A stretch of DNA of 64,000 nucleotides from Enoplosus armatus (taxonomy: Eukaryota; Chordata; Actinopteri; Centrarchiformes; Enoplosidae): positions 16,273,001 through 16,337,000 of the forward strand of contig NC_092198.1 of the NCBI RefSeq assembly GCF_043641665.1. The letters are read 5' to 3'. How positions within the stretch are numbered: position 1 is the first letter of the stretch; each line of letters opens with the position of its first letter. The position numbers and the translations under genes were made by a program. Below are positions 52,641-63,801 of the stretch, piece by piece. The notes under the pieces were generated by a model that was not told where the DNA came from, did no database searches, and saw only the letters and a list, made by a program, of their open reading frames with translations.

Positions 52641-54204
52641 CGTTGCATTTACAGGTTGTGAAAAAAAAATAGAGAAAATGAACACTGATTATGTTTGCCA
52701 CACAGAAATACTCCAGTGTCTACCACAAAGTAGAGCTCCTAAAAGAAAACAGATTAACAGTATACACACACATTTTCATCCAAATACTTAGAATAGCACT
52801 GATTTAATCTTTTAATGATTTACCTATAATGTTACATATAATTCACTAATAAAGGGGGAAGAGTCCCATTTTAATTATGGATAACAATACACTGAATAAT
52901 GACCTTGAGGACCAAGCAAAGTACCCAAGTCAGCTTTACTGTCTTGATTTAGAATTAGATTTCATTGTGAATGTGAATCTATTACATATTTCAGGCTACA
53001 ATAAATGCAAACCTTGGACTCTTTCCAATACTAATGTGTTCTTGCAATGATGGATGTCTGTGGAATGGCATAAGAAAAGTCCCCAGCACTCAGTGATTTA
53101 TGGCGCGCTACACATGCTAACTGTAACCTTGATTAAAGGGTTCAGTGCATGACTCACCATTGGTTGATTTTTCCAGATGGTCTTATCAGAACTATCAGTC
53201 TCCATTGCACACTGCCAGCTTCACCAGTGCCGACTGTTTAATATTCATACATACATAGATAAGAAGGTATTGTGTTACCTTCATGAACTGTACAGCGTGT
53301 GCAGAATGGATTAATCACTGAGCCACAGTGCACAGGGGAACAAACTGTGGGAGCTGTCATGAACAGATATGCATAAATGAAAGCTGAGCGTGCATTGCGG
53401 TAGAAAGTCTTGCTTTTAGTTGTGAAAACTGAAGGCTGACTATGCTCCAGGTTTATGGCTTGATTTGAGTGCTATTTTGAAAGGGGCTTCATTATTGGCT
53501 GGGTTGCTAAAAAAGACCCAAAACAGCCAGTGACCACGGGTTACAGCTCTGATAATGTCACTGTCCTCATCATTTTTCGCTTTATTGTAATTTCATCTAG
53601 TTATAAAGTTTGCAGACAATTTAAATACCAGGGAAAGGTCAATGGTCGTAATGGAGTACAATAGCAATGTAGCACTTAAGGATTGTGGACTGTTAGCTTA
53701 GGGGCTTTAAATGGACCCAGTGGATTTTCACTGCTGAATAAAAAAAGACAGGTGAGACAGATTCAAAAAGAGTACCTGAGTGTCAATGCCAAGAAAACCA
53801 ATAAAAAGACGTAACATGACAAGACCAATGTTAAGAGTAAAATGTTGCATATATGCCATCATTGTTCATGTGTTAAAATGTTTCAGTTTGAATGGCGTAC
53901 AGTACTTTGAAAACCATAATGAACTAAACTAAATCAAAAAATTAATTTTGCCTAGAAAGTGATGGTGTATTCTTAAAAAGATTTGGTAATTTTATAACAT
54001 GCTACTGCTACATTTATGCTATTCATGAATCACTGGGTAATTTTACATCTTAGGGCACCTAAAACATTTTCAAATAAAACAATCTGAGGAGGCAAAATCA
54101 ATCGATGGTTGAACTGACCACCACCCAGTGACATTTGCAATCTGTGATAAGGGGTGGCAAGAAGACTCTGCTTCATTTATAAGGGGTACAATCCGAAAGG
54201 ATCA

Positions 54205-54690
54205 GGAACCACTGCTTTAACAAACACCATTTCCCACAAACCCAAGACCTCCATGGGTTACATGACACAAGCTTGACAGTGGCGGGCTACTGCAACATGA
54301 TGCCAAAAAGGGAGATAGAAGACGTTTTTTAGATGAGAGATTACAGCTGTTCTGAAAAATCCAAATTACTTTTCTGTCAACAGTTTATCAAGACAACTTC
54401 TTCGTAAAAAAAAAAGTCGTTCCACTGAAAACTATTCAGGATAAGGTCTGTGGATTATCTTGAGTAAACAGGATATTGTTTCTGGAAAGAGATGTTGCTG
54501 TTGAATTTTTTAAATGTGTTTTTTTTTTTCATTGCTGTGAGTACCATAACAATTCTCCATTCACTTCCATTAACTTGGATCTCAGAGACGATATATCTCA
54601 ACCAAAAATATCTGCATGGATGAATATCGCTAGCGGTAAGTGAGAAGATCCTTGTTTTGTAATTTAACGCTTTAAACAAAAATGCAGAGT
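54205..54690 (+). repeat. Dispersed repeat family D, long copy
   Basis: Starts with acaaacaccatttcccacaa and acccaagacctccatgggtt, shared with 39525-39625. It continues through tctccattcacttccattaa and a block ending gcggtaagtgagaag. The layout resembles an interspersed repeat I associate with percomorph genomes. Confidence 0.55.
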
Positions 54691-55508
54691 CAAAGATCAC
54701 CAGCTAATGTCAGTATACTACAGAGGAAGCCAAACCAGACCAGTAGTTAAGGACACAGCGGCGACCCACAACACCTTGTGTTCAGCAGCACAGGATGCCC
54801 TTTTGAGGGACTGCAGCGAGCAGCAGCAACCCAGTTTGCTCACCATCCATCACTGCAGCACAGCAATTTACCCAAACAGCAGAGCGGAGTCAAAAATACT
54901 GGCAAGGCACAAACAAGGAAAGAAAATGTCCCCAAACTGTAACTGTGGAGGCGGTAGGGTGAACAGATAAACAACTTTTCAAAGCAGGATTACGGTGCTG
55001 TATATGTGGAGGCCAGGAATGCGTGGGCCTTGTCTCTAAATGTGGCACAACAAATAGTGGAGGGGAGCTAAGTCGGCGTTCACGGGAGACACGCAGTAGC
55101 TGCCCAAACGGGCTTGTTAGGGGGCCGAGAGGGAACTCATCAGTGCACAAGATCACGGCTGACAGAGAAGCTTGTTAACTGCAGCACGATAGCCAAGAGG
55201 GTGGCTCATTAGGGAGAAGCACCAGTAGCCTGCACGGCCCATGCTGGTCTCACCAGATGGCTGGCTGTCTGCTGGCCGATGAAGGATACGGACATCCATC
55301 ATTAACAAATGATTTGCAATATGTTTTTTTTGTGCAGGAAATCATAGAGAAAGCATTCATTCCAGTCATTTGACTATGTTTGATATATGGAACTTTATAT
55401 CACAGACTGCCAGTCTTATTCACTTGGGTAAAAGAGCTCCGGTTTCATCTCCTCCTGAGCTGTAACAAAGTTTGTCTCTGACACTTGGATGTGAATCCTG
55501 TTGCAACA

Positions 55509-55526
55509 TTGCCCCCTGCTGGTGCT
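55509..55526 (-). promoter_or_regulatory. CTCF-like binding motif
   Basis: The minus strand reads AGCACCAGCAGGGGGCAA, very close to the vertebrate CTCF core (CCA(C/G)(C/T)AG(A/G)(G/T)GGC). It lies between the two convergent genes. The same short core also occurs inside some fish repeats. Confidence 0.5.
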
Positions 55527-56054
55527 CAGAACTAAAAATCAAGATTGATGGATGCAAGATGCAATCAAAACGTGAATTTTCCTATCACTCGCCCCTCAAT
55601 GGACTCTTCACATGTTGCCAGCCGTCACTATAAATAACAAATTGTTTGCAATCACCCTGTCTGGCTAAATACAGGCCACTTCAGCTTGATTATCGCACAA
55701 GACAAGTTTCCAGTAAGGACCAATAAATCATTATTCATTATTCACACAGGGAGAAATACATGCTGCCGCAGAAACATCCAAATAGTGTGACTCATTCATT
55801 TAGATATTCTTTTCAGGGATGCTTCAACCACATAGCAGATGATTTATTTGCTATCTAATCTCACATATCCCAAAAATTAAGTATTGTTGCATGGTATTAC
55901 TTTGAGCGAATTTATTCACAGCTGATGTGATTGGAAGATACAGGAACTTTAATTAAAAATCTGTAAATTTTGTAGTGAAGAAAAGTACGGCCAGGAGAAT
56001 GAAAAAAGACAGGATACAGTCACACCACGGTGATATGGCCAGAATATATTAAAG

Positions 56055-56082
56055 AGTGTGCGTGTGTGTGTGTGTGTGTGCG
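56055..56082 (+). repeat. (GT)n microsatellite
   Basis: About 13 units flanked by GC steps. Confidence 0.9.
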
Positions 56083-56499
56083 CTTTAATCACTGCTGGTG
56101 CAACAGAGTAGCCACAAGGAGTACATCAAACTCATTAACTTTACCTTAAGGGTCATTTCACCAAGAACGATTTATTACATATCTTAAGCTGCTCATATCA
56201 GAACGGTGAAAGCTGCACCGTCTCATTTGGCTTCTGGTTGAAGGAAAAGACACTTTGAGTCAGCAAGTCGGAAGTTGTCCTCCAGTGTTGTCTCTCTCCG
56301 TTAGTTAAATCTTACAGTGATGAATAAATTACAGAAAATACTATTTTTAGTACACGATATTACTGGGAGATAATTAAGTTGTTCTGTTTACCCTCAGATA
56401 TAAACATTTAAAGCAATAACGTGAGAGGAATGATCATTACCAATAAAATATTGTAAAAATACTCCATTATCAGTAAAAGTCCTGCAATCAAAATCCAAC

Positions 56500-56745
56500 T
56501 TAAAGGGACATTCCACCAATTTCACTCATGAAGTTCAGTTTATTCGTCATGTGGAGTACTACACGGCCTGTCCTAACAGTTGTATGATGTGCCAGTGTCT
56601 CTGGAAGGAGCTTTCTAAAGTCTGAAGTTACAACGTTGCATTGTGGGAAATGTAGGATCCAGTGATTTTGGAGCTTGACTCATATTAAGGACTAAAAGTC
56701 AGGGTATCTTGGCCTCTGCTGCTTCAATTTTGACCATTCTTTTTC
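56500..56745 (+). repeat. Probable teleost interspersed repeat
   Basis: aaagggacattccaccaatt, ...cattgtgggaaatgtaggat... and gattttggagcttgactcat resemble a repeat I recall from other fish loci. Single copy in this window, so support rests on recognition only. Confidence 0.45.
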
Positions 56746-57926
56746 TCTCAAGCCGACCCCCCCAACAATTTTAATCATTTTTTAAAAATCAGTACATGCT
56801 TTGAAAAAACAAAACAGCACAAGCAACAGATACATGTACAAATGGCTTCATTTAATTTATGTATTTCACAAACAATCCAAGAACTTATGAGACAAATGTA
56901 CAGGAATTATTTTGCCATTTTATTTTTTTTTCTTCACATTATTGCTTTACAGTAAAATGCATTGGTTGGATATGTCCAGTATAGCAAGACAATACATTCA
57001 TATAAGTTATACAGATGTCCTCAGTAATGTTTTATAGTAACTAACTTTACATTAAATATATTTTTTAATCATTTATTATTCTTGACAAACAACTCCCACG
57101 TCACATTGAGCTCACAGTGCATCAGGTCGCATTCAATCAAGAAATACATACCAGTCTTCTCGTGTTCAATTGCCATTTCTAACGCGTGTTTTCTAAAGTG
57201 TGCGCACTTTTGTACACAGGATTTCCATACAGTCTGGATTTATGCAGAGCTACGACAAGTATGGCATCTGAATTCTACTTTTTTTCCCTTCCTTTTTCTT
57301 CTTCCAAAAAAGTGACTTGGTAACAAAGATGCGAGTCAGACAACCAGTGAGAACGTACGCTGTTGTGTCAAGATGAGGACGAAAAGGGGGAGCAGTGTTT
57401 TTCCCCAGCTGTCGTGTCACCACTCAAACCTGGCAACCGGGACATGACCACACAGAGCAACAACAAAAATATACAACAAAAAAAAAAAAAAAAAAACATA
57501 CCACTGCACATTCTGAATCAACTCAAGTACAGCACAAATGTGCCTTCCCCACAAAAAGCATCAAAAAATTAGGTCCTGTATGTACAGAAGACCCACTGAG
57601 AAGGTTGGGGGAGGAGGGGGGGGGGGTACAAGGATGTCAGTGGGTGTGTGGAGGAGTCTGTAGGCCCTCTGTGTGGTCACCTCCATCCAGTAAACACAGC
57701 CGTTTAAACCTCAATAGAGTAACAGCTTAAGGGTCCAACTTATTCTTTTTTAATTCCTTAAAGTCTGCTCTCATCCAGGTCCTTTGAAACGTCCCGAGGG
57801 CGGTGGAGGAAAGCCATCCATTCATCTATGCGTTCCCTACTGCCCCTCTGCTCCTTCAGCTAGGGTTGGTGGAGAGTTAATGCCCTTGTGCAAGAGGGGA
57901 CAAGAGTGGAGAAAGAGGAAAAAGGA

Positions 57927-57943
57927 GGGGGGGGGGGGGGGGG
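57927..57943 (+). repeat. Poly-G tract (C tract in slc24a4 mRNA)
   Basis: 17 consecutive G. Similar runs lie at 57616-57626 and 59520-59537. Confidence 0.95.
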
Positions 57944-58516
57944 TGTATAGGAGGAGAAATCAGACTTCCCTCAAAGCCACTGTTTCAGAAACGTCCGTCC
58001 TTTGGGCTCCGTTCCTCAGCAAACGCACACCTGTGAGCTCACACATCAAGTACTACTAGACAAACCGACGTCACATCTCCACGGGATCCCCCGTCTTTAT
58101 ATGGCAACCTTGCAGGGGCCTTCTGTCACATAGAATTCTTTAAATTGAGATTGCATATACAAGTGCCTGCTGCCAACAGTGTGGCAGAGGAATATTTTCA
58201 ACACTTAAAACACTCCTCACACGCATTGTTAAGTTCTTAGTCTCTGCACCTCACTTGTGGACTCCTCACAGGCATTTTTGCATGATGTCAAATGTCTGGA
58301 TTGCAGTGTAGCTCGTAGCTGCCGATTTTTGTAAAGTGGGTCGGGCGGTTTCCATGGAGCCCAGAAGCCCTCAGCCTTTTGCTGTGCTGTGTTGGAGCTG
58401 CGTTTAAATGTCCCAGCATGCACTGCAGACAGAGGCGGGTGTGCTCATGGTGTTAACGAGGTTCCAGTCTGTTCGAGAGTCCGGTGTGAGAAACATAGCG
58501 TGGGCCCATACTGAGA

Positions 58517-58570
58517 GCACACACACACACACGCACGCACACGTTCTCACACACACACACACACACACAG
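58517..58570 (+). repeat. Interrupted (CA)n microsatellite
   Basis: CA units interrupted by CG and a GTTCTC segment. Confidence 0.9.
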
Positions 58571-58771
58571 TCACATATACACTGAAAATACACACGCACA
58601 GAAGGAAGCACTAGTTGATTCAGAATGAGAGGACGGCTGTTAAAGTGCAATATCTACATATAACTCAAAATCAAGAGACCATCACCATCGCCACCTCCTG
58701 GAGTTGTCCTTCTGAGTTTCCCTGATAACCGACGGCTGTGGTTGGCACCCCTGCCCTGGGTAGAGGGGCTG

Positions 58772-58792
58772 CAGTGCCCCCTACTGGCCAGA
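58772..58792 (-). promoter_or_regulatory. CTCF-like binding motif
   Basis: The minus strand reads TGGCCAGTAGGGGGCACTG, a strong match to the extended CTCF consensus (TGGCCA..AGGGGGC.CT), in the same orientation as the motif at 55509. It lies in the presumed 3'UTR of slc24a4. Confidence 0.55.
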
Positions 58793-59519
58793 GGGTGTTA
58801 TAGCAGACAGTCATTGTAGAGAACCGTCTGGTTTCTTTGCATTTTTTTATTTTTTAAACTACCTCCATTCTGCTGCTGTCTCAAGATGAGAACAAATCAC
58901 CTGATGGTGGCAAAAATCAGATGCATCCCACAGATCTGGAGCCAGTTTTTGTTTGTTGTGGTGTTGTTGTGCAGAGGGAAAAGTGGACTGACCCATCACT
59001 GAATGAACATAACGCTGGAGTGGAGTCGCCACCACCAGCCGGATACCTCTCTGAGTGGTCAAATCTCCTTACAGCACAAAGCAAGAAAAGCATTTCCATG
59101 TGCAATTTGTTTCAGTGAAAAACAGACAATGTCCTATATTTGCAACAAGCTCTCCTCCATATTTCGTACTAGACAAAACCTTGTTTTGAAAAAATAAATA
59201 CAAAAAAAAAAAAACAACAAAAAAAGTGTTTACAAGTTTACATTGTGCCGTGCTGCATATGCATAACACCCTCACAGTCAACTGATCTGGACCGTGATAC
59301 ATCTTGACACAAAGTGTCCTGACAAAATGTCTTTTTTTTTCTTTTTTTTTTTAAGAAAACAAAGAAGATTTGAACAAGCAGATGAGGGTTAAGAAGAGTT
59401 GCGGAGGGCGAGTGAAGTGAAGCGCTAACAGTATCTGCTCCCTGATGCCAAAGGCCATGCCAGGGGAGTCGGGTCCAGGCTGGAGGAGGGGAGCTGCCAA
59501 GGACAAAGCCCTCCTCCGA

Positions 59520-59537
59520 GGGGGGGGGGGGGGGGGG
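59520..59537 (+). repeat. Poly-G tract (C tract in slc24a4 mRNA)
   Basis: 18 consecutive G, the longest of three such runs in the presumed 3'UTR. Confidence 0.95.
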
Positions 59538-60126
59538 TCGAGAGGGAAAAAGGAGTGTACTTTTTTTCTTTGGGTGCTTGGGTAATTATAATTCTTTTAG
59601 GGATGACCTCAAGGAGAGTTATCTCTATGTAGGGGGTTTTGGTTGGAGTCATAGGAGGACTCTGGTTTGGTTTGTGGGAAGGCTTTGGAAATGGCGTGTG
59701 GAAATCTACAATGTGAAAACAGTGATAACACACACACCAACAAACAACAGGGGCACTTATGATTTTGGAGGTCCCCGACATCTAAAGGCATGCTAGATGG
59801 GTAGAAAGTTAACAGGCGCACAGAGGAAATAAAGACTTTACTGCAATAACAGGCAATGCCCGAAATATTGGGCATTAAGGACTGGCACTGTGTGACAAGA
59901 GGACAAATTAGAGACATAGAATGGAGTCCACTCTTACAGCGTGTACTGCCTCTTGAGGAAATGAGATTCATATTTGGGACTAAAAGGATTACAAGGGAGA
60001 GAGAGAGAGCGCAGGGGAGGAGAAAAAGAGTCTGCAGATAGGTCCAGTATTATTGAAAAAAGGATTTGGGGGCGGGGTTGCTATGGGAGCGTTGAGGTTT
60101 TGGTATCCGAGGCATGCTGCTGTGCT

Positions 60127-60276
60127 CTAGTCTTCCATGCACATGGGCAGGTTGACGAAGGTGAAGACGTTATACTCGATCATGACGGAGAAGCAGAGGA
60201 AGATGGCGTACAAGACCAGGACGTACAAGCCCAGCTTCACGTCCAGCCTCCATTTATTCAGGTGGATCCCCAGCAC
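60127..60276 (-). CDS. slc24a4: slc24a4 last coding exon with stop codon
   Basis: 150 bases: 49 codons and TAG (plus-strand 60127-60129). Acceptor TATGTGCAG|GTGCTG. It encodes [12 protein letters not shown], one membrane segment, then [16 protein letters not shown]. The usual exchanger C-terminus is complete. Confidence 0.95.
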   Translation of the reverse strand: MLGIHLNKWRLDVKLGLYVLVLYAIFLCFSVMIEYNVFTFVNLPMCMED

Positions 60277-63200
60277 CTGCACATACACGAATGCATCAGA
60301 ATGGCTTGTGCAGGCTGCGGTACGTTCCGAATGAAATCTTAATGTTCACTGGTTTGATTTAAACAAGTGATTAAAATCTACCAAAACACAGCAGAATTAC
60401 AGGCTGCACCCCCAGGGATTTATTCACTTCGACTATATTGTATGACTTTCCTGAACTGACTGAATATCAACTGATAACAGTGGGGAACAATTTGAAAAAA
60501 AAATTCTGTTGAGTTAGATTTTTATGCTGATTAAAACTAAAATTGGCATGCTGATTCCAAAATTGCAGTCAGTTTTTTTCTAGCACGTCAAGTTTTTTCT
60601 CCACAGCTTACCCTCCAGATAAGCAAAATTCCACTGATTAGCTGTAGTAAGACTTGCCAGCTGATTACGATTGGACTCATCTACAGCTACGTGGCAACTT
60701 GTTTGTGCAGTCACAATTGAGACAGTGCGGTGAGAGGTGTGTGCAGCTCCCAATAGGTCAGTACTATCACACACATATCTGTTAAGTACAGTATTTTTCA
60801 TATTTTTTAAGAAAACGGAGATCCTATAGTTCAAAAACTTGACGTGATAGAGAAAAACTGAGATCAGTTTTGGATTCCGCACCCAAAAATGAGTTAAAAA
60901 CAGCTGTCAGACCTAACTCAACAAAAATTGGGTGTGTTTGCGATGCCAAGGATAAACAAGTACGCATGCTCACCGTGAGTGCTACAGAGCCCAGCAGAAG
61001 CACCACTGAGTACACCAGGCCCCGACTGTTAATCATAACCTGCATGACAGAGAGATCAACAATTCATCTGCTGCTCTTCAATCTTATTTCAATATCTGAG
61101 ATAAGGAGAAACTGGATTTTGGTTGTTTCTTACGTACACACACACACCAGATAATACAGAAATGACAAGGTCTGAGTTCTTGTAAAGTAAACACACTCCT
61201 TACCTCCGATCCATAGCTGACACACATGGTCTGTATCGCCCAGGGAACCCCCAGTCCCACTAGAATATCAAACACATTACTGCCAATAGTGTTGGACACC
61301 GCCATGTCTCCCAAACCTGCAACAAAACAAAATGAAATGTTTAAGCAAGTACATGAAGTGTTTCATCCAGACTTTCAGGTCAAACAAACCACTTTATTTC
61401 CAACTGAAGATTAACATTTCGCTGTTCTGTACTTTCTGATATTCACAGGGGCTCTAACCTTATTCAGCTGGGAAGGCAGTGACACAGGACTACAATGTAA
61501 TGTGTATAAACAGCTCGGCACTATTTCTTCTTGTTCCTGTGCTCAGTTGGTACTCTGTACACCCCTACTTTTTCCACGCACATAGGAGACAACCCATTTC
61601 TAGATACTACAATGTTGGCATTTACAAATCTAGTGCAACTGACTAACAAAAGTGCACCTCTGTTGCGCACCACCTGTATATCTGGTTGTGTTTATCAAGT
61701 TTTATCATTCTGCATGTAAATTGACTACAATGCATACGTGGATATATTAATATCTTGATACATTTCTCTATCCATGTTCTTCTGTCTAGCCACTCAAAAA
61801 ACGGGAACATCCCAGAAAGCACTTTCACCACAAACAACAAGTCACTGTATCTATACTTCTAGCTTTTGTTTATTCCGATGACTCACCCAACTAACCACCC
61901 GGGAACGTCCAAGTATGCTATAATCTAAGAATTAAAAAAATGGAGGATGTCCTGTTGGACTGGTGGTATAAAATGCCTACCACGTAACCGCATATCCACA
62001 TCTTCATCATCCATTTCCATTGTGTAACAAATCCACAAAATGGCAAAATCTAAAAGTGTACAAATGGCGGGAAAGGTATACCTTGCCGAGCCACAATGAG
62101 GCTGGCTATGCAGTCTGGGACGCTGGTGCCGGCTGCCAGGAAAGTGATGCCCATGATGACATCAGGGATTCCCAGAGTGTACCCAATTATAGTCACCTGA
62201 GAGAAACACACAGAGTGCCGGAGCTCAGAAATAGCATTCTCTATTTGTATGGTATGAAGGCTGACAAGCTTTTGTCTCAAATATATGTCTAATGCTGCCT
62301 TACTTAACAGAAATACACCAATAAACCAAGCAGACATCTTCAGGAGAAACATTACACTCACCATCCAGACCATAAAGTAGGAGAAGATGGCAATCCAGAC
62401 GGTGGACAGGATGAAGGAGACCATGAAGAACCTCTCCCAGCGAGGCTTGGCGCAGTTCGGGACGGTTAAGTACAGCAACAGGAGCAGAGGCCACGAGAGA
62501 AGCCACTTCAACTTGCTGCCAATACTCCCTGCGGCAGAAACACACATTAGCATGAGAGATTAGCCTCCTCGCTTTTTGATCAACGGATAATGATCAAAAC
62601 AAACTTACAGTTTACAGTATGCTTGGTCTTTAGTAATGTGGTGGAAAAACTGTATTGCCCAGATGGCAAGAACTAAATGCAATTTTCTTAAAAAAAAAGT
62701 TTTTAAAAAAAAAGGTGCCATGTGTAGGCTTTCCATTACATTGTTAAATTAATTTAGATTTTAATAATTACTGTCAACAAATGTTATCATGATCAAGATG
62801 GCCTGCAGCCTCGTCCTCATGTCAGTGGCAGTGTTCAGACCGCATTTCCCACAAATCTTTTCACTTTAAAAAGCACAATCGAATCTGGTTTCCACTCATC
62901 GATTGCGTGAATCAATTCTTTCCTGCAAATGGATTGCTAATGTCACTCTCAAGCAGACATTTTGTCGTCCGTCTATTGTAAGTGCCAACAACGTAAACAT
63001 TTCTCTTCCATTTTAATGTATTTTATAGAGCCACCGACTAATTTGAGCGAAGGACATCAATAACTACTGAAGCGGAAAGTTCTTAAAATAAGCAATACAG
63101 GAGGACGTAAACTAGATTCATGTCTGATGTTTCAAATTGAGAATATGCCTTTATCGTTTTAACCCTCTAAAGTATCCATTTATGCCAAATTACACAGTCC

Positions 63201-63801
63201 ATCAAGTAAATACACGGATCACATACTTGGAAGACGAAACGGCGAGATGGTGTCGTTTTCCTCCTCCTCGGCGGGTTTGTCCTCTGGCACGTTTCCATTC
63301 TCTATTTCAACCTTCCCGTCAATCACTTGTGTCTCCACTCCATTGGCAGCTTGGACCAACTTCTGGCGCTTTCAGAAAAAAGAAACTAAGTCAAAGAGCA
63401 GATGAGCAGACGCGCTGCTACTTCGACTGCTGCGCTACTGCCATATTTTCAATGCATTTTGTTTCTGCAGTCAGAAATGAAATACACAAACATGCATACT
63501 GTGAGTGAGATAAGGGCCTTCTTTTGAGTTTAGTTATTTCCAACTTTGTGTTGGAAAATAGTACACACTCAAAAGAACACATAGCAGTAGCAGCCAAATC
63601 CTCCTATTGGGGCAACAACGCCCAGCTGTACCTCTGTAATGATGAGGCGACTGGCCATGCGCAGACGGGTCTTCGGTCCAAAATGGCTGGTGACCATCAC
63701 ACGGAGGCCAGCTTCTGGAAACCTGAACTTCGAAGGGCTGGCGTTCATGATCTCGTCCACCATCACCACCGATCCGCGACTGTAAGCCTTGCTGGGCTTG
63801 A
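60127..63801 (-). CDS. slc24a4: K+-dependent Na+/Ca2+ exchanger, C-terminal half, seven coding exons (partial gene)
   Basis: Joined minus-strand exons 63801-63632, 63368-63227, 62528-62362, 62196-62082, 61316-61204, 61039-60974 and 60276-60127 give ~307 residues with matching phases and a stop. They cover the cytosolic loop (a hydrophilic, Glu-rich part in the second exon), the second membrane cluster and the alpha-2 repeat, with GTSVPDC and [15 protein letters not shown] carrying the Ca2+/K+-binding acid residues of the family. The C-terminus FTFVNLPMC is a family hallmark. NCKX proteins extrude one Ca2+ and one K+ for four Na+ at the plasma membrane. NKWRLDxKLG and the MCxED ending fit NCKX4 better than NCKX3 as I recall them; NCKX3 or a duplicate slc24a4 copy remains possible. 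The N-terminal half, with signal peptide and alpha-1 repeat, lies beyond the right edge. The gene converges on tmem121. Confidence 0.92.
60974..61039 (-). CDS. slc24a4: slc24a4 exon: short membrane-segment exon
   Basis: 66 bases, 22 codons in phase 0 at both ends. Acceptor CTGTCATGCAG, donor ACG|GTGAGC. It encodes [12 protein letters not shown] and the following hydrophobic stretch to VALT. The NSRGLVYS block is conserved in NCKX3/4. Confidence 0.93.
61204..61316 (-). CDS. slc24a4: slc24a4 exon: second part of the alpha-2 repeat
   Basis: 113 bases: 2 bases completing the Gly codon shared with the previous exon, then 37 codons. Acceptor TTTTGTTGCAG, donor GAG|GTAAGG. It encodes [20 protein letters not shown] and continues to SYGSE. 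The [10 protein letters not shown] motif, with its Asn and Asp ligands, is intact. Confidence 0.94.
62082..62196 (-). CDS. slc24a4: slc24a4 exon: first part of the alpha-2 repeat
   Basis: 115 bases, 38 codons plus 1 base. Acceptor TTTCTCTCAG, donor CAAG|GTATAC. It encodes [19 protein letters not shown] and then [18 protein letters not shown]. The Asp of TSVPDC is the family's key cation-binding residue in this repeat and is intact. Confidence 0.94.
62362..62528 (-). CDS. slc24a4: slc24a4 exon: start of the second membrane cluster
   Basis: 167 bases: 2 bases plus 55 codons. Acceptor TTTCTGCCGCAG, donor ATG|GTGAGT. It encodes the hydrophobic segment after KLKW, then [18 protein letters not shown] and the segment ending SYFMVWM. 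The (V/I)PNC.KPRWE block is a strong NCKX signature. Confidence 0.93.
63227..63368 (-). CDS. slc24a4: slc24a4 exon: variable acidic part of the cytosolic loop
   Basis: 142 bases, 47 codons plus 1 base. Acceptor TTTTTTCTGAAAG|CGCCAG, donor CCAA|GTATGT. It begins [10 protein letters not shown] and runs through a Glu-rich stretch (PAEEEEND) to SPFRLP. The RQ(K/R)L..ANG start follows directly on IITE as in other NCKX proteins, which confirms the acceptor choice. This loop segment is the least conserved part of the family. Confidence 0.88.
63632..63801 (-). CDS. slc24a4: slc24a4 exon: cytosolic loop (first coding exon in the window)
   Basis: 170 bases: 2 bases of a split codon plus 56 codons. The acceptor is CCCCTCAG and the donor GAG|GTACAG. 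It encodes the loop segment with [18 protein letters not shown] and [17 protein letters not shown], which is conserved in NCKX3/4. The split codon at the 5' end shows that another exon lies upstream, outside the window. Confidence 0.93.

Larger units (their letters stand above)
48271..56880. other. Intergenic region between convergent tmem121 and slc24a4
   Basis: No coding region recognised on either strand. It contains a GACA-type short repeat near 49609-49638, a C tract at 50722-50739, a TTG repeat at 52580-52607, a GT repeat at 56055-56082, dispersed repeats at about 52340-52640, 54205-54690 and 56500-56745, and a CTCF-like motif at 55509-55526. The remaining stretches (48.3-52.3, 52.65-54.2 and 54.7-56.0 kb) show nothing I can name. 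Confidence 0.5.
56890..60126 (-). other. slc24a4: Probable long 3'UTR of slc24a4
   Basis: No coding region is seen downstream of the stop. A minus-strand AATAAA at plus 56919-56924 follows a long AT-rich stretch that looks like a vertebrate 3'UTR, giving about 3.2 kb. Inside are homopolymers that read as C tracts in the mRNA (57616-57626, 57927-57943, 59520-59537), a U tract (57478-57496) and a CA/GT repeat (58517-58570). The length is inferred from the signal alone; earlier sites, for example near 58849, are possible. Confidence 0.45.
60277..63631 (-). other. slc24a4: Introns of slc24a4 within the window
   Basis: Six short introns: 63369-63631 (263 bp), 62529-63226 (698), 62197-62361 (165), 61317-62081 (765), 61040-61203 (164) and 60277-60973 (697). 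All have GT/AG borders. I see no other gene or element in them. Confidence 0.85.
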
